From the NCBI RefSeq assembly GCF_024498075.1, contig NZ_JANHOF010000001.1, forward strand, positions 930,001 to 994,000: a DNA stretch of 64,000 nucleotides, written 5' to 3'. The stretch comes from Paenibacillus mendelii (GTDB taxonomy: Bacteria > Bacillota > Bacilli > Paenibacillales > Paenibacillaceae). This document shows, in pieces, positions 1 through 9,723 of the stretch (positions are counted from its first letter, which is position 1; each line of letters opens with the position of its first letter). The position numbers were made by a program, and so were the translations under genes. The notes beneath the pieces are model-generated. The model saw nothing but the letters and a program-made list of their open reading frames with translations, did not search any database and was not told the origin of the DNA.

Positions 1-200
1 CGCCGCTTCGCGGCCTCTTCCTCAATCCGCAATCGCAAAGCCTGATCTTCGTTCCCGGATAATAAAGAAGCGCTGAAAGTGTCCATGGTCCTGCCTGATT
101 TCATAACATCAACATAGCCCGATAGATCGCCGTTCAACCGAACGGCAAGAAGCAGCGCGCCCATGATTGCTACCATCGCAATCACCTTCTTCAGTCTCAT
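1..200 (-). CDS. ylxY: YlxY-type polysaccharide deacetylase, N-terminal part only
   Basis: Only the first 66 or so codons are present, because the gene runs off the left edge. The visible protein starts MRLKKVIAMVAIMGALLL, a short basic stretch followed by a hydrophobic segment, so it is a signal peptide or membrane anchor. The ATG at 200 follows a good ribosome binding site (GGAGAAGG, about 208-218). The deacetylase domain lies outside the window, so the name rests on position: in Bacillus, ylxY directly follows pnp and encodes a sporulation-associated deacetylase-family protein. The product would then be an exported or anchored carbohydrate esterase family 4 protein. A pnp terminator and a possible own promoter precede it, so it is probably transcribed separately. 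Confidence 0.6.
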   Translation of the reverse strand, partial: MRLKKVIAMVAIMGALLLAVRLNGDLSGYVDVMKSGRTMDTFSASLLSGNEDQALRLRIEEEAAKR

Positions 201-229
201 CGCTTCGTCCCACCCTTCTCCTTCTCATC

Positions 230-255
230 ATATTATGGCTCGGCCAACAATATGA
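230..255 (-). promoter_or_regulatory. Possible sigma-E-like promoter for ylxY
   Basis: On the minus strand TCATATT (249-255) fits the sigma-E -35 consensus kmATATT. CATAATAT (230-237) agrees with six of eight positions of the -10 consensus CATACAmT. The spacer is 11 bases, slightly shorter than usual, which weakens the call. A mother-cell promoter would suit a sporulation-family deacetylase. Confidence 0.25.
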
Positions 256-384
256 GAGATAACCTCATCTAAGGTCTTCGAAGTTGAGCGTTCGCATTTC
301 GGGGCTGGATTATTCGCCCTTCATAAAAGAAAACTGATTGAATGGGTGCTATCTTCGCCATGGCATGCAGAAAGGCAGAAAGGC

Positions 385-418
385 AAAACAAAAAGAGACA
401 GATGAAATCTGGCTCTTT
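385..418 (-). terminator. Rho-independent terminator after pnp
   Basis: On the minus strand AAAGAG and CAGAT pair with ATCTG and CTCTTT around a three-base loop, with one internal mismatch (392-418). A T-rich tail follows at 385-391. It lies about 40 bases past the pnp stop codon and separates pnp from ylxY. Confidence 0.7.
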
Positions 419-456
419 CTACTTACCCTATCGGGAGCTGATGTGCGCGTTTCGTT

Positions 457-2559
457 CTATGATTGTGCTGGCTCTTGTACCGCCAGAACGGCTTTACGTG
501 ACAGGTTGATGCGGCCTTGTTGATCAATTTCGGTAACTTTCACTGTTATTTGATCGCCAATTTTGAGGACATCCTCGATTTTGGCCACCCGCTCAGTGGA
601 AACTTGCGAAATATGGACAAGCCCGTCTTTGTTTGGCAGGATTTCAACGAATGCGCCGAACTTCTCGATCCGTTTGACCGTTCCGAGGTAAACCTCGCCC
701 ACCATAACCTCACGAACAATGCCTTCGATAATTTGCTTGGCGCGCTCGTTCGCTTCTTGATTGGAGGAAGCGATGAACACTTTGCCATCCTGCTCAATAT
801 CGATTTTGACACCGGTCTCTTCGATAATTTTGTTGATGATCTTGCCCCCTGCGCCGATTACGTCGCGGATTTTGTCAGGGTTGATCTGCATGATGATGAT
901 CTTAGGCGCATATTGCGATAAAGTCGCTCGCGGCGTCTGCATCACTTCCATCATTTTACCGAGGATGTGCATGCGGCCTTCACGTGCCTGCTCCAGCGCT
1001 TCACCTAAAATTTCACGGCTGATTCCGTCGATTTTGATATCCATTTGGATCGCAGTTACGCCCTCAGCCGTACCCGCCACTTTGAAGTCCATATCGCCCA
1101 GATGGTCTTCCATCCCTTGAATATCGGATAGAACCGAAACGTGGTCGCCATCTTTGATTAGACCCATCGCTACGCCGGCTACCGGTGCCTTAATCGGCAC
1201 GCCCGCATCCATCATCGCCAGCGTACTGGCACAGATACTGGCTTGGCTCGTTGAGCCGTTCGATTCCAATACTTCGGAAACGAGACGAATCGTGTACGGG
1301 AATTCCGCTTCGGACGGAATGACTTTGGCGAGCGCACGCTCACCAAGCGCGCCATGACCAATCTCGCGGCGTCCTGGCGGACGAAGCGGTCTTGCTTCAC
1401 CAACGCTGAATGGCGGGAAATTGTAATGGTGCATAAACCGTTTGGTTTCTTCCAGATCGATGCCGTCCAGAATCTGAACATCACCGAGCGCGCCAAGTGT
1501 ACAAATGCTCAGCGCTTGCGTCTGTCCACGTGTAAAGAGACCGGATCCATGGGTACGCGGCAGCAGAGCTACATCGCATTCGATCGGACGGATTTCACTC
1601 AATCCTCGACCGTCTGGACGCACTTTATCATGCGTGATCAAACGACGTACTTCTTCTTTCACAATGTCATAGAGTGCTTCTTTGACGTCGCCAAGCAGTT
1701 CAGGCGTCTCCGCATACTCCACTTCGAAGTGAGCTACCGTGTCTGCGTTCGTAGCGTCGATAGCATCTTGACGCGCATGCTTCTCATGGATGCGTACAGC
1801 TTCGACCAGACGAGCCGCTGCAAACTCGCGAACTTGCTTGTCCACCTGCTCGTTGACCGCATGGAGCTTGACTTCCATTTTTGGTTTGCCCGCAAGCTGC
1901 TGAAGCTCTTCAATCACCGTGACGATCTTCTTGATCTCATCATGTCCGTACATGATCGCTTCAAGCATGACGTCTTCGGAAACTTCGTTTGCTTCTGCTT
2001 CCACCATCATAATCGCGTCTTTCGTTCCCGCGATAGTTACAAAGATATCTGTCTTTGCTTCTTCTTCAACAGTCGGGTTGATAATGAACTTCCCGTCGAT
2101 CCGACCGATGATGATACCTCCGATTGGACCGTTGAATGGAACATCCGAGATCGATAGAGCCGCTGAAGTACCGATCATGGCCGCGATTTCCGGCGGGCAA
2201 TCTTGGTCAACACTCATGACGATATTAGCGACCTGAACTTCATTACGGAACCCTTCGGGAAACAAAGGCCGGATTGGACGGTCCGTCAGGCGGCTCGCCA
2301 GAATGGCTTTCTCGCTTGGACGGCCTTCTCTCTTGATGAAGCCCCCTGGAATTTTGCCGACCGCATACAAGCGCTCTTCATAATTCACAGTCAACGGGAA
2401 AAAGTCCAAGTTTTTCGGTTCATTGGACGCCGTTACTGTACATAGGATGACCGTTTCACCGTAGCGTACCGTAACTGCCGCATTGGCTTGTTTGGCTAGA
2501 CGGCCCGTTTCCAAAATAAGCGGACGTCCGCCAAGCGTCATTTCTACACGATGCAACAC
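457..2559 (-). CDS. pnp: Polyribonucleotide nucleotidyltransferase (PNPase)
   Basis: The 700-residue product is the phosphorolytic 3'-5' exoribonuclease that degrades mRNA to nucleoside diphosphates and works with the degradosome-like RNase network. The family layout is complete: a first RNase PH domain, a helical linker, and a second RNase PH domain containing RPDGRG and TRGQTQ (about residues 310-550). A KH domain with the signature [15 protein letters not shown] and a C-terminal S1 domain ([20 protein letters not shown]) follow. Length matches B. subtilis PnpA. The gene is downstream of rpsO as in most bacteria, but a terminator, a possible promoter and several hairpins lie between them, so its expression may be controlled in the leader. 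Confidence 0.98.
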   Translation of the reverse strand: MLHRVEMTLGGRPLILETGRLAKQANAAVTVRYGETVILCTVTASNEPKNLDFFPLTVNYEERLYAVGKIPGGFIKREGRPSEKAILASRLTDRPIRPLFPEGFRNEVQVANIVMSVDQDCPPEIAAMIGTSAALSISDVPFNGPIGGIIIGRIDGKFIINPTVEEEAKTDIFVTIAGTKDAIMMVEAEANEVSEDVMLEAIMYGHDEIKKIVTVIEELQQLAGKPKMEVKLHAVNEQVDKQVREFAAARLVEAVRIHEKHARQDAIDATNADTVAHFEVEYAETPELLGDVKEALYDIVKEEVRRLITHDKVRPDGRGLSEIRPIECDVALLPRTHGSGLFTRGQTQALSICTLGALGDVQILDGIDLEETKRFMHHYNFPPFSVGEARPLRPPGRREIGHGALGERALAKVIPSEAEFPYTIRLVSEVLESNGSTSQASICASTLAMMDAGVPIKAPVAGVAMGLIKDGDHVSVLSDIQGMEDHLGDMDFKVAGTAEGVTAIQMDIKIDGISREILGEALEQAREGRMHILGKMMEVMQTPRATLSQYAPKIIIMQINPDKIRDVIGAGGKIINKIIEETGVKIDIEQDGKVFIASSNQEANERAKQIIEGIVREVMVGEVYLGTVKRIEKFGAFVEILPNKDGLVHISQVSTERVAKIEDVLKIGDQITVKVTEIDQQGRINLSRKAVLAVQEPAQS

Positions 2560-2670
2560 TTAAATCCCTCCTCTTCGCCGCCATATGGTCCCTTATTAGT
2601 GCGAACCGTGCAGCATTATTCTGATTTCCATTCGACAACTTTCATGGTATTTCCTGCTGATTCCGATGAT

Positions 2671-2747
2671 AAAAGAAAAGCTCCTGTAGATCGGAGCTGT
2701 TCGAAAGAAGGAACTGGATATGCGGAGTTCCGCCTCACCATGAGGCC
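2671..2747 (-). promoter_or_regulatory. Structured pnp 5' leader with terminator-like last hairpin
   Basis: Three hairpins follow each other on the minus strand. GCCTCA/TGAGGC has a three-base loop (2733-2747). GGAACT/AGTTCC has a ten-base loop (2711-2732). AGCTCC/GGAGCT has an eight-base loop (2679-2698) and is followed by TTTCTTTT (2671-2678). The last has the form of an intrinsic terminator about 110 bases upstream of the pnp start, so it could act as an attenuator. This region and the rpsO terminator account for most of the 360-base gap 2560-2919. Confidence 0.5.
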
Positions 2748-2776
2748 TCTCTCTAACATGATCGCATTCATTCGTC

Positions 2777-2782
2777 ATTATA
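2777..2782 (-). promoter_or_regulatory. Possible pnp promoter -10 element
   Basis: A perfect TATAAT lies on the minus strand between the rpsO terminator and the three leader hairpins. No good -35 hexamer is seen at 17-18 bases, so this is a weak call. If active, the transcript would begin just ahead of the hairpins at 2671-2747. Confidence 0.3.
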
Positions 2783-2849
2783 TGTAGCTTTTCATGTTTC
2801 ACGGTTATGCATACCTTCGTTAAACATAAACGTCCCTTAGCGTTACAAA

Positions 2850-2905
2850 AGCAACCCAGTGCAGCCATATCCGGTAATTCCGGACAGCTGAACAACCGGG
2901 TTGCT
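2850..2905 (-). terminator. Terminator after rpsO
   Basis: AGCAACCC at the 5' arm pairs with GGGTTGCT at the 3' arm on the minus strand, with an inner stem TCCGG/CCGGA. TTTTG follows. It begins 14 bases past the rpsO stop codon. Confidence 0.75.
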
Positions 2906-2919
2906 CTTATCACCGCATC

Positions 2920-3189
2920 TTATCGGCGTAGGCCGAGTTTCTCGATCAATGCGCTATAACGTCGTACGTCTTTGTTTTTCAGGTAAGCGAGCAGCTTCCG
3001 GCGCTGACCGACCATTTTGAGTAGACCGCGGCGGGAGTGGTGATCTTTCTTGTGCTCCCGAAGATGATCTGTCAAATTGACGATGTTTTGCGTCAGGATA
3101 GCGATTTGAACTTCCGGTGATCCGGTATCGTTCGCATGCGTCTTGTGCTCATCAATCAGTTGATGTTTACGCTCTTGTGTAAGTGCCAT
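2920..3189 (-). CDS. rpsO: 30S ribosomal protein S15
   Basis: The 89-residue protein binds the central domain of 16S rRNA early in 30S assembly. It matches S15 end to end: [17 protein letters not shown] near residue 23 and [20 protein letters not shown] near residue 45 are the family signatures. The ATG at 3189 follows an AAGGAGG-type binding site. It sits between ribF and pnp and has its own promoter and terminator. S15 often autoregulates translation in other bacteria; I cannot judge that here. Confidence 0.98.
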   Translation of the reverse strand: MALTQERKHQLIDEHKTHANDTGSPEVQIAILTQNIVNLTDHLREHKKDHHSRRGLLKMVGQRRKLLAYLKNKDVRRYSALIEKLGLRR

Positions 3190-3325
3190 CCTTGTTCACC
3201 TCCTTTATCATAATCGCCAATTGCCTCGCAAGCCGTCGGTGAGATCGAGCATGCCAAGCAAAGGTTCGAAGTGCGTATGCCATGAAGTGCATGAAAGAAA
3301 ACACATCACCTACGCAACGTCTAGT

Positions 3326-3354
3326 AGTATAGCACATGGAACGCTAATAAGTAA
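3326..3354 (-). promoter_or_regulatory. Sigma-A promoter of rpsO
   Basis: On the minus strand TTACTT (3349-3354), a 17-base spacer, a TGC extended -10 and TATACT (3326-3331) form a good vegetative promoter. It lies about 135 bases ahead of the rpsO start codon and just after the ribF stop codon. Confidence 0.65.
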
Positions 3355-3365
3355 ATGCGGTTCAA

Positions 3366-4328
3366 TTATTTAAATGCCGAAAGCACAGAACGGGCTCTGG
3401 CCGCATCCGCACCGATCTGCTCAATGAGCTCCTGAACGGATGCGAACTTCTTCTCCGAACGGAGAAACGTGATGAAGCTGATCCGAATCATCGCCCCGTA
3501 CAGGTCTCCCTCATAATCGAACAGATGAACTTCCATAACGGGCATGGGCAACGAGTCATGAAAGGTCGGCTTGACACCAACATTCAATACACCGGAGTAT
3601 CTCTCCCCGCTGCTCAGCTCGACCATTACGGCGTACACGCCCAGTTTTGGGGTAACATACGCCCCAGCAAGCTGTATGTTCGCGGTTGGAAACCCGATCT
3701 TACGACCTCTGCCTTCGCCTGGAACAACTTTACCCCGTAAGGAAAAAGGGGCTCCCAGCAGTACCTCCGCCGCTTCCGGCCGACCCTCTGCAAGCGCCTC
3801 GCGAACAAGAGTGCTGCTCACCTTATCTCCGTTCATCATCAGAGGCTCGATGATGTCCACCAACATGTCCGGATGACCAAGCTCGCGTAACGTTTCCGCC
3901 CTGCCTGCCCCTTTGGCTCCAAATGAAAAATCGAATCCGACTACCGCACGTTTAACATGCAGGGGACGAAGCATCTCATCGACGAAAGCTGCAGGAGACA
4001 CGGAGGCAAACGTAAGGTCGAATGTGACGACATAAACGACATCAACCCCCAGGCGGCGAAAACGCTCGATCTTGTCCTCAAGCGGAGTCAGGCAGGTCAC
4101 ATATTGGCTGCCTCGACCGAGAACTTCCTTGGGATGAGGATGAAACGTCATGACGGCAGCGTCCAGCCCTTCAGCACGCGCACTTTCCACCGCTTGCTTG
4201 ATGACACTCTGATGCCCCCTATGGACCCCGTCGAAGTGCCCGATCGCTAACGTCTTAGGTCGAATCGAACCATTCGAATCCTGTCCTTGCAGCGGGTATT
4301 TAATTGTAATGATTTCCACAGTTCTCAC
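3366..4328 (-). CDS. ribF: Bifunctional riboflavin kinase / FAD synthetase
   Basis: The 320-residue cytoplasmic enzyme phosphorylates riboflavin to FMN and adenylates FMN to FAD. The N-terminal nucleotidyltransferase domain shows LAIGHFDGVHRGHQSVI (about residues 27-43) and TFHPHPKEVL. The C-terminal flavokinase domain begins near residue 195 with GRGRKIGFPTANI and includes GVYAV. Length is normal. It is the last gene of the rimP-nusA string, 19 bases after truB, as in Bacillus (ribC). No FMN riboswitch-like sequence is visible nearby. Confidence 0.97.
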   Translation of the reverse strand: MRTVEIITIKYPLQGQDSNGSIRPKTLAIGHFDGVHRGHQSVIKQAVESARAEGLDAAVMTFHPHPKEVLGRGSQYVTCLTPLEDKIERFRRLGVDVVYVVTFDLTFASVSPAAFVDEMLRPLHVKRAVVGFDFSFGAKGAGRAETLRELGHPDMLVDIIEPLMMNGDKVSSTLVREALAEGRPEAAEVLLGAPFSLRGKVVPGEGRGRKIGFPTANIQLAGAYVTPKLGVYAVMVELSSGERYSGVLNVGVKPTFHDSLPMPVMEVHLFDYEGDLYGAMIRISFITFLRSEKKFASVQELIEQIGADAARARSVLSAFK

Positions 4329-4347
4329 ACCTGCTTTATGGTCTTCA

Positions 4348-5271
4348 CTATATTTCGGTAGGTGTAAACACCTTCACCGGCTTTAACGAGTCGCTCGCTG
4401 TATCGAGTTCGAATAACCCTAGGAACCTGCCATCCTCCGTAAATAATCGGACTAGGCCTTCTTCATCGATCGTTTGCACCATATCAACACAATCCATGGA
4501 AATGGTTTTCCCCTGATACGCATGCTTCGCAGTCTCGTGATTAACATTCCCTCTGGGGAAATGATCCACAGCCGTCTCTGCAGGCAGCAGACGCGCCTCC
4601 AGGTCCCCGGAAGCGTGAAGCTCCTCGATTTGTTCCAGCGTTAAGCAATGCTCCTTCTTAAAACCGCCCGACATCGTCCTCACCAGCTCCGCCATCGTCG
4701 CCGGCAGACCAAGCGCTTGTCCAATATCGACGCACAGTGTGCGTATATAAGTGCCCTTGGAGCATACGACAGAAAATCGGATCTGGGGGTGCGGCTTGTC
4801 CAGTTCCATGCTAAGCAGCTTAAGCTCGTGAATGGTAACCTTGCGCGACTTTCGTTCGATAACCTGGCCTTCTCGAGCCAGCTCATAGAGCCGCTTGCCA
4901 TCGACACGTACAGCCGAATACATAGGCGGAACTTGCTCGATCTCCCCGACGAAGGATTCGAGTACAAGACGAATGTCGGCCTCGGTAACATGTACCTCGG
5001 TTAATTCTTCTATGACGGTTCCGGTCATATCCTCCGTGTCGGTTGCAATGCCAAGCTGCAGCACGGCCTCGTACGCTTTGGGACGTTCCTGGACGTATTC
5101 AACGACTCTTGTCGAACGGCCGATACAAAGCGGCAGAACACCCGTCACTTGAGGGTCAAGCGTTCCCGTGTGACCGATCCGTTTGACCCGGACAATTCTT
5201 CTAACCTTGGCTACGACGTCATGTGACGTCCACCCTGCCGGCTTCCAAACCGCCAAAATGCCGTCCATCAT
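4348..5271 (-). CDS. truB: tRNA pseudouridine(55) synthase
   Basis: The 307-residue enzyme makes pseudouridine 55 in the T-loop of tRNAs. The motif GHTGTLDPQVTGVLP (about residues 33-47) carries the catalytic Asp, and VVCSKGTYIRTL is the second conserved motif. A C-terminal PUA-like portion is present. Two ATG codons stand side by side; the first overlaps the nrnA stop codon in an ATGA arrangement, which implies coupled translation. Confidence 0.97.
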   Translation of the reverse strand: MMDGILAVWKPAGWTSHDVVAKVRRIVRVKRIGHTGTLDPQVTGVLPLCIGRSTRVVEYVQERPKAYEAVLQLGIATDTEDMTGTVIEELTEVHVTEADIRLVLESFVGEIEQVPPMYSAVRVDGKRLYELAREGQVIERKSRKVTIHELKLLSMELDKPHPQIRFSVVCSKGTYIRTLCVDIGQALGLPATMAELVRTMSGGFKKEHCLTLEQIEELHASGDLEARLLPAETAVDHFPRGNVNHETAKHAYQGKTISMDCVDMVQTIDEEGLVRLFTEDGRFLGLFELDTASDSLKPVKVFTPTEI

Positions 5272-6272
5272 TCCTTCAGCGCCTCTCTTGCCGCGTCAAC
5301 AACCCGGGTGATTGCATCTGCTATCGGCCCGTCCATACGGCAGCCTGCGGCACGAACGTGACCGCCGCCGCCGAAAGACTGCGCAATGGCAGCAACATCG
5401 GCCATGCCCGAAGAACGCAAGCTAACTTTCACCTGGCCATTCTCCGTCTCCTTGAATAGAAGGCCAACCTCGACCCCTTCAACATTGCGCGCATAATTAA
5501 CGAGCCCTTCCAGATCCTCTCCGGTCGCACCGGTGTCCAGCATGTCGGAATATGGGACATACAACCAGGCGATTCGGTTATCATCTGAGAAAGACAACCG
5601 GTTTAGCCCGCGCTGAAGGAGCAACAATTGCGCCTTCGTCATGCGCTCGAGCAGATGATCGGCCAATTCATGCCCGGATACGCCTAATGTCAACATCGTC
5701 GAGGCAATATGCATCACCCGAGGTGTTGTATTCGAGTACCGGAATCCGCCAGTATCGGTCAATAGGCCGGTATATACCGCTGTCGCTGCTTCCAGATCCA
5801 GCTCTAATCCGGCATACTCGATTAAATCATATAGAATCTCCACCGTCGCTGCCGCGTCGGTCCGAATGAGATTGGACGTACCAAAGGCATCATTCGTTGG
5901 ATGATGATCGATATTCAGCAGCTGAGCGTCTTCCGCAAACCACTGAGATACAAGTCCAATACGTCGAAAATCCGCACAATCCACTGCTATGATCCGGTCA
6001 AAGGTCTGGCTCGCGGTCTCCTCGCTATAATTTATAATAGAAGACGCGGTCTCCATATAAGCCAGACGAGAAGGAACGGCTCCCTCGTTAATGAGAACCG
6101 TTCGCTTGCCCAGCTGATGAAGCATCCAAGCCATAACCACAGTGGAGCTGATCGCATCACCGTCTGGCTGAACATGCGAAACGACGAGATATTGATCGCC
6201 ATCACGCATGAATGCCAATGCAGCCTCCAGCTTCTTTTTATAAGAAACTGGAGGCGTGTGTCCTACCGTCAT
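5268..6272 (-). CDS. nrnA: DHH/DHHA1 phosphoesterase, NrnA-like
   Basis: The 334-residue protein belongs to the NrnA/YtqI family, which degrades short RNA oligonucleotides and converts 3'-phosphoadenosine 5'-phosphate to AMP. Metal-binding motifs are SHVQPDGDA (about 32-40), VDCAD, and the DHH motif [23 protein letters not shown] near the C-terminus marks the DHHA1 domain. It overlaps rbfA and truB by a few bases at either end. In B. subtilis this slot between rbfA and truB is empty, while many clostridia and Paenibacillaceae carry this gene here. Substrate is inferred from family. Confidence 0.93.
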   Translation of the reverse strand: MTVGHTPPVSYKKKLEAALAFMRDGDQYLVVSHVQPDGDAISSTVVMAWMLHQLGKRTVLINEGAVPSRLAYMETASSIINYSEETASQTFDRIIAVDCADFRRIGLVSQWFAEDAQLLNIDHHPTNDAFGTSNLIRTDAAATVEILYDLIEYAGLELDLEAATAVYTGLLTDTGGFRYSNTTPRVMHIASTMLTLGVSGHELADHLLERMTKAQLLLLQRGLNRLSFSDDNRIAWLYVPYSDMLDTGATGEDLEGLVNYARNVEGVEVGLLFKETENGQVKVSLRSSGMADVAAIAQSFGGGGHVRAAGCRMDGPIADAITRVVDAAREALKE

Positions 6273-6625
6273 TGGCTCTTGCTCCCGTTATTGATTTGCT
6301 CGAGGATCGTTTCAATTCGGCTGCCATACTCGATGCTGCTGTCGAATTTAAAGATTAGCTCCGGGATATGACGGAAACGAATTCGCTTGCCAAGCTCGGA
6401 GCGGATAAATCCGCTACCGCTTCCGAGTGCCTTAAGCGTGGCCTCTTTCTGTTCATCACTGCCAAGCACACTTAGGTACACCTTCGCTTGCGATAGATCG
6501 CCCGTAACCTCGACCCCCGTAACGGTAATAAAACCGATGCGGGGATCCTTCAATTCCGTTTGAATAATTTGGCTTAGTTCTTTCTTAATTTGTTCACCGA
6601 CACGTCCTACGCGAATTTTCGCCAT
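6269..6625 (-). CDS. rbfA: Ribosome-binding factor A
   Basis: The 118-residue KH-fold protein binds immature 30S subunits and helps 16S rRNA 5'-end maturation and cold adaptation. The N-terminus [18 protein letters not shown] and the block [19 protein letters not shown] are typical, as is [19 protein letters not shown]. It starts only 7 bases after infB. In B. subtilis ylxP lies between the two; here there is no room for it. Confidence 0.97.
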   Translation of the reverse strand: MAKIRVGRVGEQIKKELSQIIQTELKDPRIGFITVTGVEVTGDLSQAKVYLSVLGSDEQKEATLKALGSGSGFIRSELGKRIRFRHIPELIFKFDSSIEYGSRIETILEQINNGSKSQ

Positions 6626-6632
6626 AGGGTTA

Positions 6633-9401
6633 TCACCTCTCTACTTTCTCCATAACGAAGGCTTCGATCGTGTCTCCTTCTCTCATATCATTGTAACGAT
6701 CAAGCGTAATACCGCACTCGTAGCCTTGAGCTACATCCTTGGCATCGTCCTTGAAGCGTTTCAGTGATTCGATTTCCCCTTCGAATACGACAATTCCGCC
6801 GCGGATCAAGCGGGCTTTTGCCGAACGGGTGATTTTTCCCGAAGTGACCATACAGCCTGCGATCGTTCCCACCTTGCTGACTTTGAAGATATTCCGGACT
6901 TCGGCTTGGCCAATAACGACCTCTTTAAATACCGGATCCAGCATCCCCTTCATAGCATGCTCAATTTCGTCGATCACGTTGTAAATAATATTGTGCTGAC
7001 GAATATCAACTTTCTCCTGCTCTGCCGTTGCCAGCGCCTGCGGCTCTGGACGAACATTAAAGCCGATGACGATCGCATTGGATGCCGATGCCAAGTTGAT
7101 ATCGGATTCCGTAATCGCGCCTACGCCGCTGTGAATAATCTTCACGCGCACGCCTTCGATGTCGATCTTAGCAAGAGATCCCTTGAGCGCCTCGGAGGTA
7201 CCTTGAACGTCTGCTTTAATAATGACGTACAAGTCTTTAATTTCGCCTTCTTTAATATGCTTATACAAGTCATCCAGCGTAACGCGCGAATTCGCGCCGA
7301 GCTCGGATTGACGATGTTTAATGGCACGACGGTCTGCAATTGCACGCGCTTTGCGTTCGTCTTCGAACACGAGGAAGGGATCGCCTGCAAGAGGCACTTC
7401 CGTCAAGCCGGTAATCTCGATCGGCGTACTAGGTCCCGCTTCTTTGAGGCGGCGGCCTTTATCGTTGACCATGGCCCGTACGCGGCCGAAGCAGTTACCT
7501 GCGACGAATGCGTCACCGACCTTGAGCGTTCCGTGCTGTACCAGAATACGGGCAACAGGGCCTTTGCCTTTATCCAGCTCGGCTTCAATGACTGTACCGC
7601 GTGCCCGTTTGTCCGGATTCGCTTTGTAATCATTGACTTCCGCAACCAGCAGAATCATCTCAAGCAGTTCTTCCAGTCCCATGCGCTGCTTCGCAGATAC
7701 ATTGACGAAAATTGTGTCTCCGCCCCACTCTTCCGGAACGAGTTCATATTCAGTCAGCTCTTGTTTAATCTTATCCGGATTAGCGTCCGGTTTATCGATC
7801 TTGTTCACAGCTACGATAATCGGCACACCAGCCGCCTTCGCATGGTTGATGGCTTCGACCGTTTGCGGCATGACGCCGTCATCGGCTGCGACAACGATAA
7901 TCGTAATGTCCGTTACTTGAGCACCGCGTGCGCGCATGAGCGTGAACGCTTCGTGACCAGGCGTATCCAGGAACGTAATTTTCTTGTTGTTGATCTCAGC
8001 TTGATACGCACCGATGTGCTGCGTAATTCCGCCTGCTTCTCCGGTTGTAACGCTAGTGTGGCGGATCGCATCAAGCAGCGTTGTTTTACCGTGGTCAACG
8101 TGACCCATGATCGTAACAACTGGCGGACGTGTCATGAGATCTTCTTCTACGTCTTTCTCTTCAATCGTCTCGAACTGATCTTCCTCTACCGGTATTTTCA
8201 CTTCGACTTCAACACCGTATTCGGATGCGATCAGCTGGACGGTATCGAGATCGACCTCTTGGTTAATGGTCGCCATAACGCCCAGGAAGATCAGCTTCTT
8301 AATAACTTCGGAAGCATCTTTATGAAGAAGTTTCGCCAAGTCGCCGACGGTCATTTCACCGCGAACGATAATTTTCTTAGGCGTGTTATCGATTTTTTCG
8401 CGGCGTTCCTGCTGCTGGCCGCCTCTGCCGCGATTGTTCTTACCTCCGCGGTTATTGCCTTTGTAGTTGCTGACTCTTGCATCATCAAAGCGTTTGCCCG
8501 CAGGCTTCGTCTTCTTGTTCGACTTCGATGCGTCTTCTCCACCTGTCGTTGGACGGGTATCGAAGGTGCGGCCTTGCGCTCCGCGGTTCTGATCCGATGG
8601 ACGCGCACCGCCGCCAGGACGGTTCTGTGAAGCTCCTTGACCGGCTGGGCGTTGACCGCCCTGGCCGCCTTGGCCTCCTGGACGCTGGCCGCCTTGACTA
8701 CCTTGGCCGCTCGGACGTTGTCCGCCGCCTTGACCTTGACCGGCTGGACGTTGACCGCCCTGACCTCCTGGACGCTGTCCGCCTTGACCGGCTGGACGCT
8801 GTCCCCCTTGACTGCCTTGGCTTGGACGTTGTCCGCCTTGGTTTTGACTGCGTTGTCCGGATTGACTTCCGGATTGGCCACTTTGGCCTTGACGCTGCTG
8901 TCCGCTTTGCTGCGCGGATGATTGATTATTGGATGGCGTATTCGATTTAGTTATGTTCATATTCCCCTGTCGATCCTGGTTTGTATTTTTGTTATCATGG
9001 GCTTGCGCCTGTGGTTGACCTTGCGGACTTGCTTGTGGTACCGAACGTGCTCCGCTTTCTTGCGCAGCAGCGTCATTGCTAGGTTGTGGCTTGGCTCCGC
9101 CCTGCTGAGCCGGTTTGCGGTCCTGTTGGTTGGATGGACGATTCGTCGTTGGCGCAGATGTAGATACGGTCACGTTCTCTTGTGCACGCTTAGCGGCTGC
9201 GCTCGCTTTAATGTCACGGAAGAATCCTTCGACTTTGTGTACCATCTCATTCTCCATCACGCTCATATGATTGTTAACCGGAAGATTAAGACGTTTCAAA
9301 ATCGTAATGATTTCTTTACTGCTCATATTGAGCGATTTCGCATACTCATAGACACGCAATTTATCTTTATTGTCCTTGCTATTGTCTTGTTGTTTAGTCA
9401 A
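6633..9401 (-). CDS. infB: Translation initiation factor IF-2
   Basis: The 922-residue GTPase delivers initiator fMet-tRNA to the 30S subunit. Order of parts: an N-terminal IF2N domain (about residues 14-62), a long low-complexity linker rich in Gly, Gln, Arg and Pro, a second IF2N region, the G domain with [19 protein letters not shown] (about 430), DTPGHEAF and NKIDKP, then domains II-IV. The start codon is TTG at 9401: GGAGGTGG stands six bases upstream and lies inside the end of ylxQ, which overlaps. The linker makes it longer than the 716-residue B. subtilis protein. A second internal start giving a shorter form, known in Bacillus, is possible but not proven here. Confidence 0.98.
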   Translation of the reverse strand: MTKQQDNSKDNKDKLRVYEYAKSLNMSSKEIITILKRLNLPVNNHMSVMENEMVHKVEGFFRDIKASAAAKRAQENVTVSTSAPTTNRPSNQQDRKPAQQGGAKPQPSNDAAAQESGARSVPQASPQGQPQAQAHDNKNTNQDRQGNMNITKSNTPSNNQSSAQQSGQQRQGQSGQSGSQSGQRSQNQGGQRPSQGSQGGQRPAGQGGQRPGGQGGQRPAGQGQGGGQRPSGQGSQGGQRPGGQGGQGGQRPAGQGASQNRPGGGARPSDQNRGAQGRTFDTRPTTGGEDASKSNKKTKPAGKRFDDARVSNYKGNNRGGKNNRGRGGQQQERREKIDNTPKKIIVRGEMTVGDLAKLLHKDASEVIKKLIFLGVMATINQEVDLDTVQLIASEYGVEVEVKIPVEEDQFETIEEKDVEEDLMTRPPVVTIMGHVDHGKTTLLDAIRHTSVTTGEAGGITQHIGAYQAEINNKKITFLDTPGHEAFTLMRARGAQVTDITIIVVAADDGVMPQTVEAINHAKAAGVPIIVAVNKIDKPDANPDKIKQELTEYELVPEEWGGDTIFVNVSAKQRMGLEELLEMILLVAEVNDYKANPDKRARGTVIEAELDKGKGPVARILVQHGTLKVGDAFVAGNCFGRVRAMVNDKGRRLKEAGPSTPIEITGLTEVPLAGDPFLVFEDERKARAIADRRAIKHRQSELGANSRVTLDDLYKHIKEGEIKDLYVIIKADVQGTSEALKGSLAKIDIEGVRVKIIHSGVGAITESDINLASASNAIVIGFNVRPEPQALATAEQEKVDIRQHNIIYNVIDEIEHAMKGMLDPVFKEVVIGQAEVRNIFKVSKVGTIAGCMVTSGKITRSAKARLIRGGIVVFEGEIESLKRFKDDAKDVAQGYECGITLDRYNDMREGDTIEAFVMEKVER
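8636..8845 (-). repeat. Imperfect tandem repeats coding the IF-2 linker
   Basis: This part of infB codes for repeated GGQRP(A/G/S)GQG units. The DNA shows imperfect 24-33 base repeats rich in CAAGGCGG and CGTCCA. Such coding repeats tend to vary in copy number between strains. They are in frame and lie in a disordered linker, so length changes should be tolerated. Confidence 0.75.
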
Positions 9402-9723
9402 TATACTCCACCTCCGAAGATTGGCTTAAGCTCCGTTGTATACTTGACGAAAACCCTGCGTCCGTTACGGCGATAAGCACCCTCTCCGCTTTACCGATGG
9501 CGTGACCGAGAACTGCCCGATCAAGCGCTTCGACCACCTTCACGCCGTATGTCCCGCATTTGTCCCGATACTTCTTCTTCGTATTGTCCGATGCGTCTCC
9601 GGCTATTATGACAAGCTTTGCTTTTCCCTGCCGTACCGCTTTCAACACCGTCTCGTCTCCCGTTACAAGCTTACCGGCGCGCATCGCCATACCAAGCAAA
9701 GACAAAGATTTATTCATCGTCAT
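9394..9723 (-). CDS. ylxQ: YlxQ, L7Ae/L30e-type RNA-binding protein
   Basis: The roughly 109-residue protein has the L7Ae fold found in kink-turn binding proteins. The block [26 protein letters not shown] is characteristic, and [16 protein letters not shown] matches the RNA-contact segment. The open frame extends further upstream, but AAGGA at about 9733 favours the closely spaced ATG codons at 9726, 9723 or 9717, inside the end of ylxR. Its stop overlaps infB. It is a ribosome-associated RNA-binding protein by family; the exact role is not settled. Confidence 0.92.
   Translation of the reverse strand: MTMNKSLSLLGMAMRAGKLVTGDETVLKAVRQGKAKLVIIAGDASDNTKKKYRDKCGTYGVKVVEALDRAVLGHAIGKAERVLIAVTDAGFSSSIQRSLSQSSEVEYID

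Noticed and set aside
1354-2157. 267-codon plus-strand frame opposite pnp
   Set aside because: It lies wholly within pnp, has no domain or translation signal, and pnp is certain.
3190-4347. FMN riboswitch near ribF
   Set aside because: ribF is internal to the operon and no conserved riboswitch-like core was seen upstream.
6906-8630. 574-codon open frame on the plus strand, opposite infB
   Set aside because: It is a mirror of the infB coding strand: no ribosome binding site, biased composition (many Arg, Phe, Asn) and no recognisable domain. Strong codon bias of infB explains its length.
8351-8881. 176-codon minus-strand frame overlapping the infB linker
   Set aside because: It is an alternative frame of the repetitive linker, giving a repetitive Val/Lys/Ala-rich peptide; no start signal.
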